DNA of 30,472 nucleotides. Origin: Symsagittifera roscoffensis. Lineage: Eukaryota > Xenacoelomorpha > Acoela > Convolutidae. Location: contig NW_026971549.1 of assembly GCF_963678635.1 (NCBI RefSeq), forward strand, positions 1-30,472, written 5' to 3'. The notes beneath the pieces are model-generated. The model was not told the origin of the DNA and ran no database searches. It saw only the letters and a list, made by a program, of their open reading frames with translations. The translations under genes were made by a program, and so were the position numbers. Within the stretch, counting starts at the first letter, position 1. Each line of letters opens with the position of its first letter. Shown here piece after piece: positions 27,001 to 30,472 of the stretch.

Positions 27001-27885
27001 GGATCAACTGTCACAGATTACAATGCAGTAGATGAGAATGATGAAATCCACCGAGTAATGATGGAAGTGGAACCATTGCTGGAAGCTTCAGGAAAACGCA
27101 ATTGGAGGAGCATCATGTTAACACATGACGAGTTTCCTTGCCACTGCTTGCTGCAGACCTGGTGGTATCCCAAGCGTAGTAATTTGGTGTTGATCTGGGA
27201 CTCTGGAGAGCTGCTCTCCATGGGTTTACCAGATTCATCACAGCCCATAACAATAGTGATAGTGGGAGTTATGATGGCGATACGATGGCTGGAAGCTCAT
27301 GTGAGAGAAAATAATAGACAGGAGGCACCGACGAGAGAACAATTGCAGAAATTAGATTGTCTAAAAGATTTATATCTTTTTGAGACAATGTGCAAAGTTC
27401 TAAACATTCCGATGGAAGTGAAGAAGATATGGGCAAGAAAACGATTGATGCCTTGGTTCAGAGCTAACATGACTGCATGGTTGTACGAGTATGCGAAAAA
27501 GCATATGTCGAAACATGGCAGAGTGTACAGTGAATATCAGCTGGACATTGGGGCAGGAGCTTTCAAGCGAGCTTTCGTGACCCATCGGAATGCAGTGACC
27601 ACCGCTGTGAAAAGAATTTCCAGGACGAGCGAGCGTAGTGGAAATGAGAAGGCAGAGATGCTGAAAGAAGATTTGGAGAGAAACGTGACGTTGTGTCTCC
27701 ACAACAGCTTCTGTAGAAACAGAGAATCAAACGTGGATCCCCTACCTTGCTGTAAACAGAGGGTGGAAGAGCAGAAGTGTTGGAGGACGGCTTCCAACAG
27801 CGTCAGGATAGTCAATGACGTGCTACAAGACACGGAGACCGAGAGTGCAGAGTCAGCGTCACAGGAGGAGGAAATGGAGCATTGA
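21007..27885 (+). CDS. Giant protein of unknown function with a divergent SGNH-like N-terminal domain
   Basis: 2,292 residues from the ATG at 21007; the frame is open back to 20860, overlapping the end of the SGNH ORF, but has no earlier ATG. Residues about 175-395 show a degenerate SGNH pattern: ANSEF (S182) in place of GDS, GIND (N233), and DDDH (D384, H387), with strands similar to the neighbouring ORF. The rest matches nothing I recognise: a helical region (about 400-970), an acidic polar linker (about 985-1080), a basic KRKR stretch near 1256 that could be a nuclear signal, and a C-terminal third rich in Cys and His, including an EVCGLEGHVCGSLDC segment that could bind zinc. One hydrophobic stretch, ITIVIVGVMMAI near 2085, is too isolated to call a membrane protein. 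The intact length in a mobile element implies selection. Possible roles (replication, particle, host interaction) cannot be separated from sequence. Confidence 0.88.
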   Translation: MWSRSIPSPWHIYKEELMKLDLQRVSFIEDARRMLNGATLSVSRLYSITGVDWLIAASINFSSTTALRFADLEGLPSNNTIGPVNARPLQDVRLNHDERNREERPGRFLTARAPIGQHVKIFRQLTTPPGHVKERVYPKLVNQDGDAQRYGGLTAIKKDETIFAAYDKAEMRKAKIMVVANSEFVYTSKSLFWPDVIMLAAVDLDLLQSVSLAIGVQRQTEMNPITIVFAGINDHLHSRGFLSRLRDPATAENAVWPAIKDILESMGEVVDATKEGSFNKVTLRVVFALSPGYAYLPDGLKFVYAMVALLSEGKYDVIISAPNRMIEMENLRPLKAELPAVWSDISNAMRGFKDHALHMLVLDEVLGLELSNFSRQLKLKPGIDDDHRVITAMSNDLWFRAMEVASEDTRRKNSLETRAHLEAMVLRTKPEANQWLHLNPRVAALGADAFQQGPVIITKIHAYLLKEVNLAENAGEKTAEFVNRMCQITLETFWTQEVKGQEGFERTDSMLEGLGAGWTASFLAKVYPKVSHYLIKEFLQAVVKVSIVELIALFVTFGAENFVKGPVILLTDGIQNLRLDGLLTLIAITHGNLGGLMKLARCPEQMKERVRNLDMKKSTDSWNKIRDLRHTLIQYLLQQNRFGTGEDETIDREEDVRRHVGGMPLLTDLSLAMRTDPLALIRGVTEFVTVIYGPAVTFAFPDVKVEAYRRSVLHLNLISAVDGSTLNWCEQHALRELMSEDLLFAKISEPEMTVINFDDHFCDRMGEVERGHIEVFPKLWNLRPYDKTNGEMTRVPRLTAAYHKVREETKDWGDYKKLPEAIPEFPLIRRMLLGAVSVVQTPRLRAFETNERRVGNFSATMDPYFVGRNAAVLQYTRFAYTDQATRRRISNAATPKPEGFDEEWRGLGLAPMRMRGRTELPEASVILTSVRKEMKAAGVLQTRIFLAPFGCEEIKVVHGEEEDKSAGTLLIPRFQEEADNDKQGPSNSNRDKSEGDDGQGGNRQTEEPMQQDQAGGEDDRASTGGTSSLDFNIFSDLENNADTLETTEPADEGISTLEPPSAFEEMKWNLPESSSPGNTRNNDQRILMESPRRRRIEASARVTFLGTLPEEEWEVHHRDHESRTGCKLDRVAFMEEVWTVIQSYGTQSILKTGLNQPLMREVLDKLDECEGRLSELLIDSATDESEANSPIKITPQDNEGEVVYLSRTRRGTMRSKMVIDKINAMKMKLGSRVMPRRIGKTKVDSEISMKAGNSAKRKRVEEVMDLGQGDYQLSGTDRILTDIAMVPPILMAGIKSTGYKSKRSDRTLTGATLEMEILSQCGESKMRDFKPSPMNHGKGSVAGQLTPVEYNRLTVSETVSVDEPTGGYMEMLEYRNSARGHVMALEEEKAMEGYLETMLQGTTIKQKVYGTLASSDVQAETIEQLVSLPWKAVVLRYFEEEMRTTPRIHALVAVPYVRTELQLRLAWCMMGLTREEYDSEERKRSKEEKVFLMKNLRDLIVQEGAAVVCAKRRDALCFIRFLIEQISVPALNTCVKMLREGDERTKAMFLLAMLDMQQSKPMKVNMKEPEELEPMKKIDEIRRFSNKELRLTKESMGALPKSSEYCGPIKKKSYSYVSGIIGIAYNPFLSEDIRDCFFDYEQAVLLRFWTSRIVTIKSVNNSQAKLGLVLEEEVTAPSVPKSDKRVEFGLGFSDELLRTSLMAVWELMKPSWCPSPNADSILRATQDIQRELNADCNLRDLNIIYNVMITASKSNGEDKVELPGWGPEDWVKPGSCLAEVCGLEGHVCGSLDCVKTLEKQHKQLTVLFGNVVMKARTETELIADCHGGTDVNLVTALGFYSMFGSLESLLNLEQKHEMVTAISGEVFPGVLQTEQKYIGKWREAIETEMNIRHSETYCRPSGARCLVGSTLAPMCKSRYPVHFVAVDVKSTRTIVDQAFSVPKCVRLARMSEKSYELLCKMFSAVPERTKEELESILGKKFMGYVSGNFSDFEKQKQRGSTVTDYNAVDENDEIHRVMMEVEPLLEASGKRNWRSIMLTHDEFPCHCLLQTWWYPKRSNLVLIWDSGELLSMGLPDSSQPITIVIVGVMMAIRWLEAHVRENNRQEAPTREQLQKLDCLKDLYLFETMCKVLNIPMEVKKIWARKRLMPWFRANMTAWLYEYAKKHMSKHGRVYSEYQLDIGAGAFKRAFVTHRNAVTTAVKRISRTSERSGNEKAEMLKEDLERNVTLCLHNSFCRNRESNVDPLPCCKQRVEEQKCWRTASNSVRIVNDVLQDTETESAESASQEEEMEH

Positions 27886-28396
27886 TGAATGGTCGAGAAA
27901 ACAAGAGGCAACAAGAAAGAAAATTAGAAGAATTTAGAAGTTTTAGAACTTCTAAACGACGAAAAAAGAAGAGAACAAAGAGATGATGAAGAAACGTTAA
28001 AACTCAGAATTGTTTTATGTGTGTGAAAAACTCAAGTGAGAAACCAAGCAACCAAGTTGTAGTTGAAAACTGAAACATTTTGTTGAGTTTTGAAATTGTT
28101 GCATTTATAAATTTGCATTTTGGTTTTAGTTGAAGTGGCTTTAGAGACACTCACTTATTATTTATTTAGAAAGGCTTGAGGGAAGAGTATATTTAAATAT
28201 TCCAGCCTGCATGATTGTTTTTAATCACTTAGGAAGACTGATCACTTTGTGGTGACATGAAAAACTTGAGTAACTTCTTGAGGAGGGAGGTTGTTGCATT
28301 GCTCTTTCTAACCACAAGGTCTCTTGGTTTTAATATTCAGGACAATAAACAAGCAAGATTTCCGAAGGGAAGGAGCATAGTAGGATAATTTTAGCT

Positions 28397-28429
28397 TGTT
28401 GGTTGGCAGGACTGTCCTGCAAGCCAACA
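28397..28429 (+). promoter_or_regulatory. Strong 3' UTR hairpin
   Basis: TGTTGG (28397-28402), TTG, GCAGGA, loop CTG, TCCTGC, AAG, CCAACA (28424-28429): two perfect 6-bp stems separated by a three-base internal region that is itself mostly pairable. A role in RNA export, stability or packaging is possible but unproven. Confidence 0.5.
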
Positions 28430-28691
28430 CCTTTTAAATCTAGGAGAAAAAGTTTCAATCGGGACATTGACATTGGAAGTCAGAAAATATGTTTTATCTT
28501 AAGTCATATCCTCAATGTGCAGATTAATGAAAGAATTTGAAGACTATAGTGATGTAGTATGATGCCATTTATATTTTGCAGTGAGTCGATGTGACGTAGA
28601 TAAAAGTAATTTCGTGCATTTTGTAAATTCTGTTCGATGACACTGTAACCATTTAGAACATTGCGCGATTCAATGAGGACATTGACCGGAC

Positions 28692-28704
28692 TGTCCGGGG
28701 AGTA
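28692..28704 (+). promoter_or_regulatory. Polypurine tract region of the giant element
   Basis: TGTCCGGGGAGTA lies directly before the 3' LTR. In the older copy it reads TGTACGGGGAGTA, and before the relic LTR at 1-689 GTCTGGGGAATA, so the CGGGGAGTA core is the conserved part. This is the site where plus-strand DNA synthesis should be primed. Confidence 0.7.
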
Positions 28705-29625
28705 TGTGACATTCGACCAGAATGGCCAAAATACAATTCATGCAGGATTCGAATTTTGAGCAGTAAGCCTTCCGAGTTGATGATTTCGAAGGATTAGCGA
28801 CGTTATTGGAACGTTTAGCCAAACGGTGAGGGCTAGAATATTCTAGTATTTTAAATTTTCAAAAATTCGAATGATGACGTCACATTTCTGAGAAATGCTG
28901 AAACGGCCATTTTAACAAAAAAACGAGTAAAAAACAGAACAACTTTTATCTGCGATTGCGAACAGTACGAAAATCGAGATTGGAAAACGACAACGAACTA
29001 CAGAATAGCAGAGAACGCTCCGAGTTGCAACTATTGTGCTGCTACAATAGTTGCAAGGCCGTTGCCAACAACGGTGAAGGGTGAGAACCAGCCTTCCGGA
29101 TCAGCAAGAAATCAAGAGTAAGGAGCTTGATTCGGCGGATTCAAGAATCCGGAAGGGTCTCGGGACGGAAACTTTTGTTAACTCACATAAACTTTTAGCA
29201 TCCTGTCATGTCCTGACTTGAATTTAACTGATATTTTGATTAGTTTTGACAAGGATGAGGTGCTAGGAGTTGGGGGAAAGGGTTGATCCATCTTCGATGG
29301 AGATGATGATTTTTATCTACTGAACAAAAACAATAGTAATATGATAAGTAGTAGCCCTGTTTTTAGTAGTGACCTCGTGGTCTGGGGATACAGAGACCCA
29401 GCCATGAGCTCACTAATTTCGCATGTAATTCAGTTAATTTGAGCGTTCTGGTCGAAGCCGGAGAACAGTAACGTTTTTGTCAGCCTGATGTAGGAAAGAC
29501 CACCGAAAAGTACTGGCTTGGTAGAGACGGTGAAAAACATGCAAAGCTCTGTTTAGACGCTAGCCAGTCGTCTTAAGACTTAGTTTTGTTATCCGTCGAT
29601 ATGTATCTTCCGGGCGAATGTTACA
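28705..29625 (+). repeat. 3' LTR of the giant element
   Basis: Same length as the 5' LTR with three substitutions by eye. It contains the same palindromes (28833-28846, 28875-28882), hairpins (from 29025) and one CCGGAAGGGT motif (29146-29159). Confidence 0.97.
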
Positions 29626-29628
29626 TGG
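29626..29628 (+). other. Target-site duplication of the giant element, ambiguous in length
   Basis: The base order before the 5' LTR is CATGG (5079-5083). TGG follows the 3' LTR, and with the last two LTR bases the string CATGG is also present at 29624-29628. The duplication is therefore either 3 bp (TGG) with a TG...CA LTR, or 5 bp (CATGG) if the LTR ends two bases earlier. Ty3 elements normally make 4-6 bp. Confidence 0.55.
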
Positions 29629-30339
29629 CTGGGTCTCAGTATCCCCAGACCACGAGGTCACTCCTAAAAACAGGGCTACTACTATTTATTGAATTATTAT
29701 TGTTTTTGTTCAGTAGATAAAAATCATCATCTCCATCGAAGATGGATCAACCCTTTCCCCCAACTCCTAGCTTCTCATCTTAGTAGAATGAAAATGAATT
29801 CGGAAGTTAATTAAATTCAATTCAGGACATGACAGGAAAGCTAAAAGTTCATATAAAATGATAAAAGTTTCAGTCCCGAAACCCCTGCGGATTCTCGAAT
29901 CCACTGAATCAAGCACGTTAAGCTTGATTTCTCAGTAATCCGGAAGGCTGGTTTCCACCCCTCACTGTCGTTAGCAACTGCTTTGCAACTATTGTAGCGA
30001 CATAATAGTTGCAACTCGGATTGGTCTCTGTTACTTCTGTTTCTCTCTGTGGTTTTTTTTATATCACAATCTTCGTTGTCTTCGTAAGCGCAACTATCGT
30101 TGTTGTGTTGCTTTTTTAGCCTTTCTGGCAAAATGGCCTTTTTGACGTTTCTGAGAATTGTTACGTCATCACTTCGAAAATTTAAAATTTAGGAATTTCC
30201 GAATCCTTCAGCCTTCACGATTTGTCCAATCGTTCGAATAACGTTCTTATTCCTTCTATATCGCCAATTCGGAAGGTTCGCTGCTAAAAATTCCTAGACT
30301 GCAGAGTTTGCATTTTGTCCATTCTGGTCGAATGTCACA
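29629..30339 (-). repeat. Older giant-family 3' LTR, proximal part (right of the young insertion)
   Basis: Reverse-complement match, about 75% by eye, to the first 700 bases of the young LTR. It begins TGTGACATTCG at 30339 and keeps the 13-bp hairpin and the CRE-like site. It is the other half of 4862-5083. A 96-residue open frame inside it is not conserved and is not a gene. Confidence 0.93.
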
Positions 30340-30472
30340 TACTCCCCGTACAGTCCGGTCAATGTCCTCATTGAATCACGCAATGTTCGTAAAATAGGTA
30401 CAGTGTCATCGAACAAAATTTACAAAATGCACAAAATTACTTTTATTCGCGACATATTGTGCCATTCTGCCA
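30340..30472 (-). mobile_element. 3' end of the interior of an older giant element
   Basis: Matches 28590-28704 on the opposite strand, ending in CGGGGAGTA before its LTR. This shows that an older element of the same family extends beyond the right edge of the window on the minus strand. Confidence 0.9.

Larger units (their letters stand above)
27886..28704 (+). other. 3' untranslated region of the giant element
   Basis: About 820 bases without an ORF. It begins purine-rich, with a small inverted repeat (GAAGTTTTAGAACTTC, near 27937). It holds an AATAAA at 28344-28349, a strong hairpin at 28397-28429 and the polypurine tract next to the LTR. Its last 115 bases are conserved in the older element at 30340-30472. 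Confidence 0.75.
5084..29625 (+). mobile_element. Giant Ty3/gypsy-type LTR retrotransposon, 24.5 kb, young
   Basis: Bounded by two direct 921-bp LTRs. It contains a gag-pol of Ty3/gypsy order (protease, RT, RNase H, integrase) plus a macrodomain frame, an SGNH hydrolase ORF and a 2,292-residue ORF that ordinary Ty3 elements lack. Most Ty3 elements are 5-10 kb, so this is far above the usual size. All large ORFs are open; the two breaks visible are single-base shifts in the integrase and in the macrodomain. No envelope-like protein with signal peptide and membrane anchor is recognisable. Confidence 0.95.

Noticed and set aside
27200-27320. Envelope-like transmembrane protein
   Set aside because: A single hydrophobic stretch without signal peptide, anchor topology or furin-like site in either accessory ORF.
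29841-30131. 96-residue minus-strand frame
   Set aside because: Lies inside the older LTR and is interrupted in the young LTR copies.
1-30472. tRNA or rRNA genes
   Set aside because: No cloverleaf with A and B boxes and no rRNA-like segment noticed; the only tRNA-related sequence is the copia primer binding site.

Overview
The window is eukaryotic repeat DNA, most likely from an invertebrate animal genome. There is no operon structure, and everything recognisable belongs to LTR retrotransposons and their relics. I cannot name the species. No ordinary host gene, rRNA, tRNA or CRISPR array was found.

The centre is one very large Ty3/gypsy-type LTR retrotransposon on the + strand, 5084-29625 (24,542 bp). 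Its two LTRs are 921 bp each and differ at only 3 positions by eye, so the insertion is young. From 5' to 3' it carries: 5' LTR; a 3-kb leader (6005-8981) with about 15 copies of an AATCCGGAGGGGTC motif and, from 6556 to 8981, no ATG at all on the sense strand; a short ORF ending at an in-frame TGA; a gag-protease-RT-RNase H polyprotein (9330-16280); an integrase (to 18019) offset by one base; a macrodomain reading frame (to 18583) entered through a possible -1 slippery site abutting the pol stop codon; a coiled-coil plus SGNH/GDSL hydrolase protein (18980-20899); a 2,292-residue protein of unknown function with a divergent second SGNH-like domain (21007-27885); a 3' UTR with a strong hairpin and polypurine tract; and the 3' LTR.

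The flanks are older. The element inserted, in opposite orientation, into the 3' LTR of an older, roughly 75% identical member of its own family. The two parts of that LTR lie at 4862-5083 and 29629-30339, and the end of the older element's interior continues to the right edge. To the left is a minus-strand Ty1/copia element (690-4861) whose gag-pol has lost its zinc knuckle and protease active site. A still more diverged LTR of the giant family lies at 1-689.

If the layout is functional, full-length RNA from the 5' LTR would supply Gag-Pol, recoding would add a macrodomain to a fraction of Pol, and spliced RNA could express the esterase-like protein, whose AUG is the first one after a good splice acceptor. 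The combination of macrodomain, two SGNH-like domains and a huge unknown protein in one recent 24.5-kb retrotransposon, behind an AUG-free leader studded with a direct repeat, is the part of the window most likely to be new.
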